From the NCBI RefSeq assembly GCF_963855985.1, contig NC_087110.1:3711001-3775000 (forward strand): a stretch of 64,000 nt of DNA, given 5' to 3'. Below, piece by piece: positions 55,640 through 64,000 of this stretch. A model generated the notes under the pieces. It was not told the DNA's origin and ran no database searches. It worked only from the letters and a program-made list of their open reading frames with translations. Numbering within the stretch: position 1 is the stretch's first letter; every line of letters starts with the position of its first letter. The DNA comes from Ostrinia nubilalis (taxonomy: Eukaryota > Arthropoda > Insecta > Lepidoptera > Crambidae). The position numbers were made by a program, and so were the translations under genes.

Positions 55640-56215
55640 CCAATCTATGTACCCCATACGAAGTGTCCCTGTGGCAAATAGGTGGATCAATTCGGTCACT
55701 ACGGTCTCTGTTGCCAGCAAAGTGCTGGTCGTTTCGCCCGACACGCTGCTCTCAACGACGCCATCAAGAGAGCCCTTGCCAGCATCACCGTTCCTTCCAC
55801 GTTAGAACAACGTGGACTGGTCCGTGACGATAACAAGAGACCTGACGGTCTCACTCTGGTTCTCTGGGAATATGTGTCGATTCTTTAGCGCCTTCCCATC
55901 TTAGGGAATCAATTGTTAAAGCTGGGGCTGCAGCGGAGTCGGCTAAATTAGCCAAACTGCGCAAACATGAGTCTTTAATTTGCGCCTTTTGGTGTCGAGC
56001 GAGACCTTCGGACCCTGGAGACCGAATGCAAAATTACTGTTTCAAACCATTTCCCCTAAATTATTAAAAATTTCGGAAAATTTGAATGCTGGCTCTTTTC
56101 TTGCATTGCACAAATGCTTTTCGCTAAGTATCGCTATCGAGCGAGGAAATGCAGCCAGCATCCTCGCCTCTTTGCTTCGCGGACACGCTTTTATTTTTGA
56201 GTAAACAAAAAGTTT
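55640..56215 (+). pseudogene. C-terminal fragment of an RT-type mobile element
   Basis: Within the SP-B intron, shifting frames give [40 protein letters not shown] and later F-G-P-W-R-P-N-A and I-A-I-E-R-G-N-A-A-S-I-L. I recognise this series from the C-terminus of reverse-transcriptase proteins repeated in many invertebrate genomes. The C-x(n)-H / K-R-P-D-G pattern recalls a restriction-like endonuclease, but this is not certain. Several frameshifts; dead. Confidence 0.55.
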
Positions 56216-56354
56216 TTTTTTGTTTTTTTTTTTCTCTGTTTTGAGTTACGTTTGCGTTTGTTGGTAAAATATCTGTTTATTTTAATAATTTGTATAATTT
56301 GTAAATAAAGTATAACCATTTATCTAGATGGCGCTGTGTAAAATATAGTATATA

Positions 56355-56455
56355 CAACCGCCTCCCCAAGGATTTCCACATCGACCGGTCCTGCGCCGCC
56401 CGCATCCAGGCACCTCCCTCCACCTTCATTAGTTCGTCGGTCCACCTAGTGCATA
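56355..56455 (-). mobile_element. RTE LINE fragment in SP-B intron
   Basis: About 100 bp antisense: GGATTTCCACATCGACCGG ... TTCGTCGGTCCACCTAGT, the TRWTDDL region of the LINE. No tail. Confidence 0.6.
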
Positions 56456-56501
56456 TTTAGTATTGTTTATTATTACGCTTAAAATGTTATAATATTAGTA
56501 A

Positions 56502-56654
56502 TGCTTCAACCACACCAACGCGTGCAGATCGCCATCGCCGGCGCGATCATAGGCCAATGACAGGTTGCGTGAACTGTCATGGGTCGCGCATCCTAACATT
56601 GGCCTATGATCGCGCCGGCGATGGCCATCTGCACGCGTTGGTGTGGTTGAGGCT
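56502..56654. mobile_element. Harbinger-type MITE in SP-B intron
   Basis: 153-bp near-perfect palindrome with long arms (AACCACACCAACGCGTGCAG, then ATCGCCATCGCCGGCGCGAT) and TAA flanks (56499-56501, 56655-56657). It shares its terminal core with 38855-45816. It ends 38 bp before the last SP-B exon. Confidence 0.75.
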
Positions 56655-57231
56655 TAAACATTGGTTACTATCTATTAAATTTATATTTACAGGGTGACAG
56701 TGGTGGTCCTCTCATCCACAATGGTAAGTTGGCCGGCGTGGTCTCCTTTGGCACCGGATGCGCTAGACCAGACTACCCCGCTGTCTATGCGAAAGTCTCT
56801 GCCCTTAGAAAATGGATCAACGAACAATTGAATGGAGACAAGAAGCCATATGAAAATGAAAATTAAATCTCGGAGAGTATTACAAAAATGGTAAACTTAT
56901 ATAAATCCAATAAAAAAATATAACCGTCATACGTGTTTTATTAAAGTTTGTATTATTTCCGCTGTCAAGCTATAGATGGACAGATCAAACGACATGTTGC
57001 GTAAGAATTTGACTTCAATAAATTCTTAAAATTAAATTAAATCAATACTTAACCACGAGAATAGAATCAAAGCCTAAAATGACCCTCGCAAGCTTATAGC
57101 ACGTGACTGACAAGATGCAGTAAATGGCGATAACTCCTATCGATTGACACATTTTGGGTCCATGAGCCATCAGAGAAAATAAATTTGTTAAGTTTTTATC
57201 AGAATTAAAACAAAAATGTATTATGTTGAAT

Positions 57232-57519
57232 GTGACCGACATAGCTCGCAGAATTGCTAAAATCAAGTGGCAGTGGGCGGGGCACATAGCTCGTAGAGAC
57301 GATGGCCGTTGGGGCAGAAAAATTCTTGAGTGGCAACCACGGGCTGGAAGACGTAGCGTGGGCAGGCCTCCTACTAGGTGGACCGACGATCTGGTGAAGG
57401 TCGCGGGTAGAGCATGGATGCGGGCAGCGCAGCACCGTGCATTGTGGAAAACCTTGGAGGAGGCCTTTGTCCAGCAGTGGACGTCATTTGGCTGAAACGA
57501 ACGAACGAACGAACGAATG
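57232..57519 (+). mobile_element. RTE LINE 3' end with (GAAC)n tail and 12-bp target duplication
   Basis: 288-bp 5'-truncated insertion flanked by ATTATGTTGAAT (57220-57231 and 57520-57531). The frame is open from the truncation to the stop: VTDIARRIAKIKWQWAGHI ... LEWQPRAGRRSVGRPPTRW ... FVQQWTS. The tail is GAACGAACGAACGAACGAAT-like rather than GATGAT. One of the cleanest LINE copies here. Confidence 0.85.
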
Positions 57520-57566
57520 ATTATGTTGAATAACTTTATAAAATGACTGATGTAATGAAAACTGAG

Positions 57567-57746
57567 GGCCTAGTGTGAGTTTACATCAAACGCGCTCACT
57601 GGCGAGCGCATCAAAAAATGGCATTAAATGTAGGTATGACAGATTGTACAGCGCCCCTAGAGGGAAACGTTCAAAAACGAAAATTTTCATACATTTTTTA
57701 AACGCGCTCACTAGTGAGTGCGTTTGATGTATACTCACACTCAGCC
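57567..57746. mobile_element. MITE with GGC(C/T)(T/G)AGTGTGAGT ends
   Basis: 180 bp; arms of about 45 bp share AGTGTGAGT, ACATCAAACGC and GCTCACT in inverse order. Non-coding. Confidence 0.65.
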
Positions 57747-58140
57747 GACTGGCCAAGTCAAATCTAAGCTACTTTAAGATCTCACATGTTTAAATAACAG
57801 CAATTGTTATAGGTATCCAATAAAGCAAAGAAATAAAGTTTAGTACTGTTCATAATGGTTTTTTTTTCCTATAAATACATACCTATTTAGATTTTGCATA
57901 GAACGTGGCACTCATTTAGATCTCCATTCTTTTTGCGGAGAAGCCCACAGCCAAGCATAATTTTTGGATTGAACTTGGCTGTCCTTTTTTACATTTATGT
58001 TTTCGGTGGTAAATATTACAAGGTAATAAAAAGTGAACTGAGCAGTGCCACTCTGTTGCAACAGCGATGCCCATCGCAATGGGACTCCACTCAGCATATG
58101 CCGTGGCCCACGGTGGGGAAGGCCACTGGTTTTCAGTGTG
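57747..58140. other. Spacer next to the SP-D pseudogene
   Basis: No gene supported. Open stretches on both strands have no recognised motif. Confidence 0.4.
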
Positions 58141-58538
58141 CCTCATGCCGAGTATCAGATCATTATAAACCTGCAAATAATATAAAAAATAAGCTTAAGA
58201 ATACTCGAATAAAAGTAAAAAAAGAGAAGAATGCATTGATTAATTATGTAAAATGTGTCTAACATAATATTATTGTGATCCAAAAAAAGATTGCTTAACC
58301 ACACGTCTGGCGGACGGAAATCGATGCTATTTTATTTGGAACACATACTTTATTATCTGATTAAATTAATAGGAGTTCAAACATAGTAAAGATAGCCTGG
58401 GATTAATAGTTTGGGATGATATTAACTTCATTGGAGGCCAAACTCTGGCTAGGGGTTTTAGTGGTGAGAAGGAGGTGAGGTTAGTCCCGTATATCTATGA
58501 TTTTTCAAAGCTATTGAATTTGCACTCTTCAAATTTTA

Positions 58539-58706
58539 TAGCCACGAGCCGGAAAACGTAGCGTGGGCAGGCCTTCACGTGGTGGACCAACCTGGTGAAG
58601 GTCGCGGGAGGTGCCTGGATGCGAGTGGCGCTGTGTGGAAATCCTTGGGGAAGGCCTTTGTCCAGCAGTGGACGTCTTTCGGCTGAAACGAACGAACGAA
58701 CGAACG
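58539..58706 (+). mobile_element. RTE LINE 3' end with (GAAC)n tail inside SP-D
   Basis: 168-bp truncated insertion flanked by AAATTTTA (58531-58538, 58707-58714). Phrases GGAAAACGTAGCGTGGGCAG and CCAGCAGTGGACGTC, then GAACGAACGAACGAACG. Confidence 0.75.
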
Positions 58707-58894
58707 AAATTTTAGAACTTACTAATGATAGTGCTCCTCTAAGGCTTAGAGCTCCCCCCCCAGCCCGTAACTTGAACAGTGCTACCATCAGGCACTTCTT
58801 CGCCCACACCCTTCATTTCCACCGTTGCAATCCCTTCATTTCCAAAGTTGTCACTCAATTGCATAGGTTTAGAAAGCTACATAAATATTAATAA

Positions 58895-59120
58895 CTAGCA
58901 TTCCGCCCGCGGCTTCGCCCGCGTGGAATTTTGTCTGTCACAGAAAAACTTTGGCGCGCGTGTCCCTGTTTCAAAAACCGGGATAAAAACTATCCTATGT
59001 CCTTTCCCGGGACTCAAACTATATCCCTGCCAAATTTCATCAAAATCGGTTCAGTGGTTTAGGCGTGAAAGAGAGACAGACAGACAGAGTTACTTTCGCA
59101 TTTATAACATTAAGTATAGA
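58895..59120 (-). mobile_element. Short Helitron-like element splitting SP-D exon 3
   Basis: On the - strand A|TCTATACTTAATGTTATAAA ... GGCGGAATGCTAG|T. Same family as 17683-17907 and 29066-29302, with CTAG|T and the A|T target. Confidence 0.7.
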
Positions 59121-59135
59121 TAGTATAGATAAATA

Positions 59136-59654
59136 TACTGGTCATCACAAAAATCGGCCCACCTACGTTTTACAGGAAAACTCGTTTCTACTGACACAAT
59201 CATGGTGCCCCAACAATATTGGTATTATTTGAAAGCCCAATAAATATCCTTTAAGAAAAACACATTTAATTTCTTAAGAAACGATTTAAACATATACAAT
59301 AAATGTGACTTGAAAAGAAGACCTGACTTTGGGCTCACCTCTGGGATCAATTAGACCAATTTTCATGGTTATAAAGCCAAAAGGATCTCACGTGTCCTCT
59401 TTAACAGATTGATAGCGATTAATCCCAACTTAACAGTTTTATAGCCATAAAAATTGGCTCAAGCATAACTACCTATTTTTTGAAGAAGTGACTCTGGATT
59501 CTTCTACAGACACATTTTTGGGGTAAAAACCTTTCCTTTAATGAAATGAAGTTTAGAACTAGGCTTTTAAATGGTGCCAATATTAGTGGGAAGTGGGGAT
59601 GCATACGTTTGAAAGTGCCTGTCGCGGGAGGGTCGATTTTTATGATGACCAGTG
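59136..59654. mobile_element. Mariner-type MITE in SP-D
   Basis: 519 bp, ends (T/C)ACTGGTCATCA(C/T)AAAAATCG and complement, TA flanks. It lies just beyond the Helitron in the same broken exon. Non-coding. Confidence 0.65.
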
Positions 59655-60100
59655 TAGTATTTATTTCTCACCGCAAACAAGTAGGTATAGATTATGCTTA
59701 CAATTAGGTATTAACTAAGAAGTACATTAATAGCAATGTCACAGTCGTAATCTTTTTGGCCATAGTTGGGATGCGGGGGAACTTTTGCCACTGGGTAGGT
59801 ACAGTTCACCATCGCGGCCAGAAAAGGAGGAACCCGCTCGATTTTGATACTTGGAAGCATCTAGACTAAAACAGAAGTCAAGTATTTCAAGTAGAAACTA
59901 AGAATTTGACAAAAGTTGTGACTTGAAAGAAGTTAAGTTTTTCACAATATTTGGATTGGACTCTTTCTTGAAAATAGAGAATTGAAAGATGAACTTTATT
60001 TAAATGTGTAATGTAAAACTTACGTTATTATTTTACGTTTGAAAGAAATGTACAGTATTTATCACGATATTCTTGGCAATTACCTTTCCAACGGTAAATA

Positions 60101-60660
60101 ATAATATAATTGGCTATAATGTTTATTGAACTATTTTGTATCTGAAATACCAGATTATTGTTTAAATTCCGATATAAGTAATTATTTTCCTGCGTCAATC
60201 ACATTTTATAATTCTTATTACATTTTATTACACCTGAAGCCCATTATTAGCATGCCAAAATTTATGTAGTATGAATCAATGCACATAATTTGATATAAGG
60301 TGTGTCGCATAGTCGAATCAAAAAGAATATAATTATTATTAACTACCATCGATTATTAAAAGTTGTAAAAACATGATTCTTTTGTCTTGCTAATTTTGCA
60401 GTAACTCTCTGGTAAACTGGAGAGAATCTTTCTTTCTTTCTTTCTTTCTATGATTGATAATAATATTATACATTTTTAATTTTAGTCTTAGATAATTTAT
60501 TGTAGGCCGCCGAATAATAGATAAACAACAAAGCCATAATTGTTTAATATACCCCTATGGCCCCTTGAAACCCTACAAATGATAAAGCCTAAAAAAGGCA
60601 TTCTAATAAAACACAATACATCCATTTTACATGGCATAATTTTAAAGAATTTGGATTTAA
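60101..60660. other. Spacer between SP-D and SP-C
   Basis: AT-rich; a CTTT repeat lies at 60425-60449. No feature otherwise. Confidence 0.45.
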
Positions 60661-60683
60661 GTTCGCGTTGTGCCTTAACTGGA

Positions 60684-60716
60684 CACGTGTAATTATGAAC
60701 GAAACCTATTTAAAGG
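60684..60716 (+). promoter_or_regulatory. SP-C core promoter: CACGTG and TATTTAAAGG
   Basis: CACGTG at 60684-60689 and TATTTAAAGG at 60707-60716, 40 bp before the ATG at 60757. Sequence and spacing match SP-A (51876-51881, 51849-51858), including GGACACGTGTAA and GAAACCTATTTAAAGGAA. Confidence 0.6.
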
Positions 60717-60756
60717 AAGTTTTTGAAGTCTCTTTGTACATTTCTACTTCAGCAAA

Positions 60757-63700
60757 ATGTGGGGTGCAGTTGCCTTGTGTTTGCTAGTGCAGTATTTGAG
60801 CAGCGAAGCCAAGGGTAAGTAATTTATCAACACAATCACCTACATCACTAGCAGTTCGCAGTTCACAAATTTTGAAAGCAAAATTATTACAAAAGACGAT
60901 CGAACTTAAACGTCATACTACGATCATCTTCTGTGGAGCCTTTTCACAAGTAATTATAAGAAGAATGTTCAGCAGTGGACGTCCTATGGCTGAAATGATG
61001 ATGATGATTATAAGAAAAATCACGCTTGTGTTATTATTTAGCATAGACTCGAAAGTTTTTCAGATTATCTATTATTTCTGCAATTCTACGACGAGGCCAA
61101 ATCGTGGATTGTATTTTCGTACGCTCATATTTTGTTCTGCAGTGCAATCAATAGACATCCACAGACCCATAATTTATAGTATGTATAAAAATAATCAAAT
61201 ATTATATATCCAGTCGCTGTTCTTCCCATGTTGAGACACAACGATGGGATAGTTGGAGGCGAAGATATTGACATCTCCGAAGCACCTTACCAAGTGTCTC
61301 TTCAGGTGAAGGGAAGGCACTATTGTGGAGGCACCTTAGTCGCCAAGGATATTGTAATAACTGCTGCACATTGTCTTAATAGGTAAGTTTTACTAATTTG
61401 TAACGCTTGGACACGCTATCTCAGGAACTACTTGGTCCGATTTGAAAAAATAATTTTGGGTTGATGGTGAAAATAGACAGTGACATACAAACTATTTTCC
61501 CGCGTACAAAGTGGCTGGCATAGCTAGTTATTTTCATCTTTTCAAATGCCTAATTTTCAGGAAAGTGACAAAATTAAATCTAAACGGTCATTCTCACGAT
61601 CAGGCGTTCTCAGCCTAATTACCATATCATTTTTGAAAATTGGCTTAATTGACTTAAATGCATTGAAATATAAAACACATGAAAATTACGAATTTAACAA
61701 TCGTAAAGGCGTCAAATTATTCAAAGCTGTTTTCGCGTAAATGAGATCCAAAAATTTTATGGTCACGGTAATTAGATAAGGCTAATACTTAATCTAACGG
61801 TAATTAGAAAAGATATGTAAAATAGCAAAAAAACAACATCTTGCATTGATAAATTTGTATACAAATATATAGCGTCATAAAAAAGCTGTAGGTACACTTA
61901 ATAAACCCTTTGCAAAAAGAAAAACACTAATTTCTATTATGGTACAAACGATTTAACGTACAGATAATTAATGGATCAGGAGGTCTCACGAATTAGACTT
62001 TTCGGATATGCATATATCGAAAAAGTAATTAACTATATAAGTGATTTTTCCTCTTTTTAATCTATCTGCGATCAGCCATCAGCCATTATCAGATTAAATT
62101 GAATTTGTAATAATGACAGTTCCAGCTCTGCATATCCCATGATTTGTCACCTCGATTCTTTTACAACAAGTTTTCAGATTGATGCTATTCGCTTCCTCCT
62201 GAGCCTGAATGCAGAATTCTCAGAATTTAGAAGGGATGCAGCAAATAGATTTCATGACGGTCTAGTCTTTGTTTGTAAGCTTTACAGGAATTTTCTACAC
62301 CCTCTTTGACGTTTGGTATCACTTCAGTGGACTTTGTAAAACAAGGTGCACAGCTCAAGATTTTTATTACTTTTTTTTGAAAACGTTAAAGTATATCTAC
62401 ATTTGCGAGGCTAAGTCGATGCCATAATGTCTACATGGGTCTTAGGATGCATTTGTATATAGTTTTTTCTCCAAGCTTCTTCTGCCCAGTATCCATTTCA
62501 TATCACGAAGTTTTTTCTATGCATAACAAATCAGTTAGGATGCAGTCTAGGATGGTACAAAGTGCCTATACACTCTTGTCTTGAAAAGTCCCATTGTCTG
62601 TTGATTTGTTCCCTTTTGTTCTTAATGTGATCACGCCAGGTAAGTAGTAAGTTAATGTTGGACAATCTCATCTTCTTAGGGCAAAGGTAATATAGATAGA
62701 TTTTAATGGTATTATATTAGAATTAATTAATGATTTAACATGTAAATATCAATGATATTAATAGTGAAAATAAGTGTCTGGTACGAGACATGTTTCACGC
62801 AGGGGTGACATCTCCTGGCCATCAAGAAGCCCCGATTTCACTCCATCTAACTTCTTTTTGTGGGGTTACCTTAGGGGTTAAAATGTTACTCTAAAATCGA
62901 ATAACCATGCAGCAACTGAAGCTGAACATTCATCATGAAATCGAATCTATTTCGAGGTTACTCTAACGAAAGCTTTTCAAAATTTTGATGTCAGATTGGA
63001 AGAAAAGTCCGTAAAGTTGTTATGGGAAAGTCTAGGTATATTTCATATTTTATCATCATACTTATTCATTCGTGAGTGCAATTTGTAGGTAATAATTTCA
63101 TACAACGGTGATTATAAATATATGGTAATTAGTACATGGAAATTATAATACGATAGTTTTTCTTCAAAATTTCTAAAATCTGCAGCGTATGCAAATACTG
63201 TCTTACTACAACGTATGAAGGCCAAAGTACTGATTCTATTTAAATTAACAACGTGGATCTACCTTCAAAAATCGAATATAAAAATAAGGACATGGTAAAT
63301 AGAAAAATTGAAAACCAAAGATATGGTAATTATACTCTCACGCAATTCATCGAAGGTACGCCAACGCAATAGACGTCTACTTGCTAACAGGTCTTAGAAC
63401 TAACTAAGGGCTCGCGCCGCGCGCATAAATGATGTGTCAAATGTTATTATTTAGGCTTGTGTGCCCAAAAACAGAAAACGTCACGGGAATTAGGACTTTC
63501 GCTCGGACAAGCGGTTTTTTAATTCTAATTATTTACAGAATGGTTCTATTGAATAGATATTTTGCTATGCATAAGACAATCTTTTGTACTCTTTGAAATG
63601 TTGAATGGAGTGAACCAAATCTATACGACATAAAAATTACAGCCAACTTTTAACATTAAGTCGGTGTGCGGACGCGTAACGGTAATTAGAGAACAGAGGT

Positions 63701-64000
63701 TCATGAAATTAATTAAGTCACAAATACTTAAAATAGAGGCCTATGATTTAATGCACAACTGGATAGGGTTGTTAAGTAACATATAAAAATACTTGCATGT
63801 CTCTAATTTGTCATTTTCAACGATTTAACAGCCCGGACACGCAAAAACTAGCTCATCTGAGAATGGCCGTAAAATTCTTAGTCGCAATTTATGTCCAATT
63901 TTTAGTTTCCATTAAAAAAAGTTCTGTTTCAGTCTTGACGCTTCCAATTACCAAATTCGAGCGGGTTCCTCCTATTCTGACCGTGATGGTGAACTGTACC
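60757..64000 (+). CDS. Trypsin-fold serine protease SP-C, 5' part, continues past window
   Basis: Paralogue of SP-A. Exon 1 60757-60814 (signal peptide [19 protein letters not shown]), exon 2 61214-61382 ([29 protein letters not shown], catalytic His in TAAHC), exon 3 from 63933 to the window edge. Exon lengths (58, 169) and phases are identical to SP-A. As in SP-A, the residue before IVGG is Gly, not Arg or Lys. The S1-pocket residues lie outside the window. Intron 1 (399 bp) aligns with SP-A intron 1 and holds a 44-bp LINE insertion; intron 2 is long (2550 bp) with a mariner transposase remnant. No lesion in the visible part. Confidence 0.88.
60963..61006 (+). mobile_element. 44-bp RTE LINE insertion in SP-C intron 1
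   Basis: Only the last part of the LINE, GAATGTTCAGCAGTGGACG ... GGCTGAAATGATGATGATG, flanked by the 10-bp duplication ATTATAAGAA (60953-60962 and 61007-61016). It is the smallest clear copy in the window. Confidence 0.85.
61383..63932. other. SP-C intron 2
   Basis: 2.55-kb intron between GTAAGT and TTTCAG. Apart from the transposase fragment at 62803-63035 it is AT-rich with no recognised feature. Confidence 0.6.
62803..63035 (+). pseudogene. Mariner-type transposase fragment in SP-C intron 2
   Basis: One frame with two stops reads [20 protein letters not shown], then about 45 codons later [17 protein letters not shown]-x-R-S-P-D-x-T-P-x-x-F-F-L-W-G is the conserved block around the third catalytic acid of insect mariner-like transposases. 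No terminal repeats found. Confidence 0.65.

Larger units (their letters stand above)
55183..56866 (+). pseudogene. Serine protease SP-B, last two exons only
   Basis: Two exons homologous to SP-A exons 4 and 5: 55183-55317 (45 codons, AHNDLMLQRIL ... [10 protein letters not shown]) and 56693-56866 ([20 protein letters not shown] ... stop). Both have canonical splice sites and no lesions, and AATAAA follows at 56909. They include Ser195 but neither His57 nor Asp102, and carry the same Asn189 and Ala226 as SP-A. No signal peptide, IVGG or His/Asp exons occur in the 3.4 kb upstream, so this is a 3' partial duplicate unless exons lie far away. The intron contains transposon debris and a Harbinger MITE. 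Confidence 0.8.
58150..60100 (-). pseudogene. Serine protease SP-D, pseudogene with insertions
   Basis: Remnants in SP-A order on the - strand: exon 2 tail near 60095-60045 (ACGATATTCTTGGCAATTAC against the SP-A phrase ACGATATGCTTGGCAACTAA), the first half of exon 3 at 59870-59725, the second half of exon 3 at 58881-58727, and the first bases of exon 4 (V-Y-N-D-L) near 58176. Exon 3 is split by about 840 bp holding a Helitron (58895-59120) and a mariner MITE (59136-59654). A LINE sits in the following intron (58539-58706). Substitutions, an exon 2 rearrangement and loss of the GDSGG exon rule out function. It lies head-to-head with SP-C. Confidence 0.8.

Noticed and set aside
56888..57200. 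Considered a further protease exon downstream of SP-B
   Set aside because: The SP-B stop and AATAAA precede it, and no S1 motif is present on either strand.
57894..58262. 122-codon + strand open frame
   Set aside because: No recognised domain; it lies in the decayed SP-D neighbourhood and opposes the exon 4 remnant.

Overview
The window is AT-rich nuclear DNA from a lepidopteran insect (moth or butterfly). The evidence is spliced genes with GT-AG introns, three tandem glycosyltransferase genes closest to the lepidopteran UGT33-type family, intron-bearing trypsin-like protease genes, and repeats typical of Lepidoptera: RTE-clade LINE 3' ends, Lep1-like non-autonomous Helitrons, hAT, Harbinger and mariner-type MITEs. 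The species cannot be named from this sequence.

Layout. 1-15.2 kb has no host gene; it holds a decayed transposon-protein remnant, RTE LINE tails, MITEs, a three-layer nested inverted repeat with an hAT element at its centre (8688-9592) and a 2.1-kb Helitron (11806-13883). 15.4-19.4 kb is an intact four-exon UDP-glycosyltransferase (UGT-A, 521 aa, +). 19.56-24.96 kb is a nearly complete DIRS-like tyrosine-recombinase retrotransposon on the - strand (spliced gag, RT/RNase H/methyltransferase-like, recombinase, inverted terminal repeats), starting 147 bp after the UGT-A stop. 25.5-26.7 kb is a broken BEL/Pao gag; 26.8-29.3 kb is MITEs. 29.6-35.9 kb is a UGT pseudogene (UGT-B) with frameshifts, a stop and an insertion in its sugar-nucleotide motif; its 3.5-kb second intron holds two Helitrons. 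36-45.8 kb is a stack of inverted-repeat elements, possibly filling an old Harbinger transposon. 46.0-48.6 kb is a second intact UGT (UGT-C, 521 aa, +). 49.5-64 kb is a cluster of chymotrypsin-fold serine proteases: SP-A (-, complete, 264 aa), SP-B (+, last two exons only), SP-D (-, pseudogene broken by insertions) and SP-C (+, first exons, running off the window).

Function. The UGTs are ER membrane enzymes (signal peptide, C-terminal membrane segment, KxKxx tail) that would conjugate small lipophilic compounds such as plant toxins or pigments with a sugar. The proteases are secreted S1-family enzymes with an intact catalytic triad, but with Asn in place of Asp189, Ala in place of Gly226 and no Arg or Lys at the usual activation site, so ordinary trypsin activity is doubtful. 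The two families are tandem or inverted duplications with conserved intron phases, a birth-and-death pattern beside heavy transposon traffic.

I saw no tRNA, rRNA or CRISPR. Exon borders were placed by hand from splice sites and comparison between paralogues inside the window; family names rest on recognised motifs, not on a database search.
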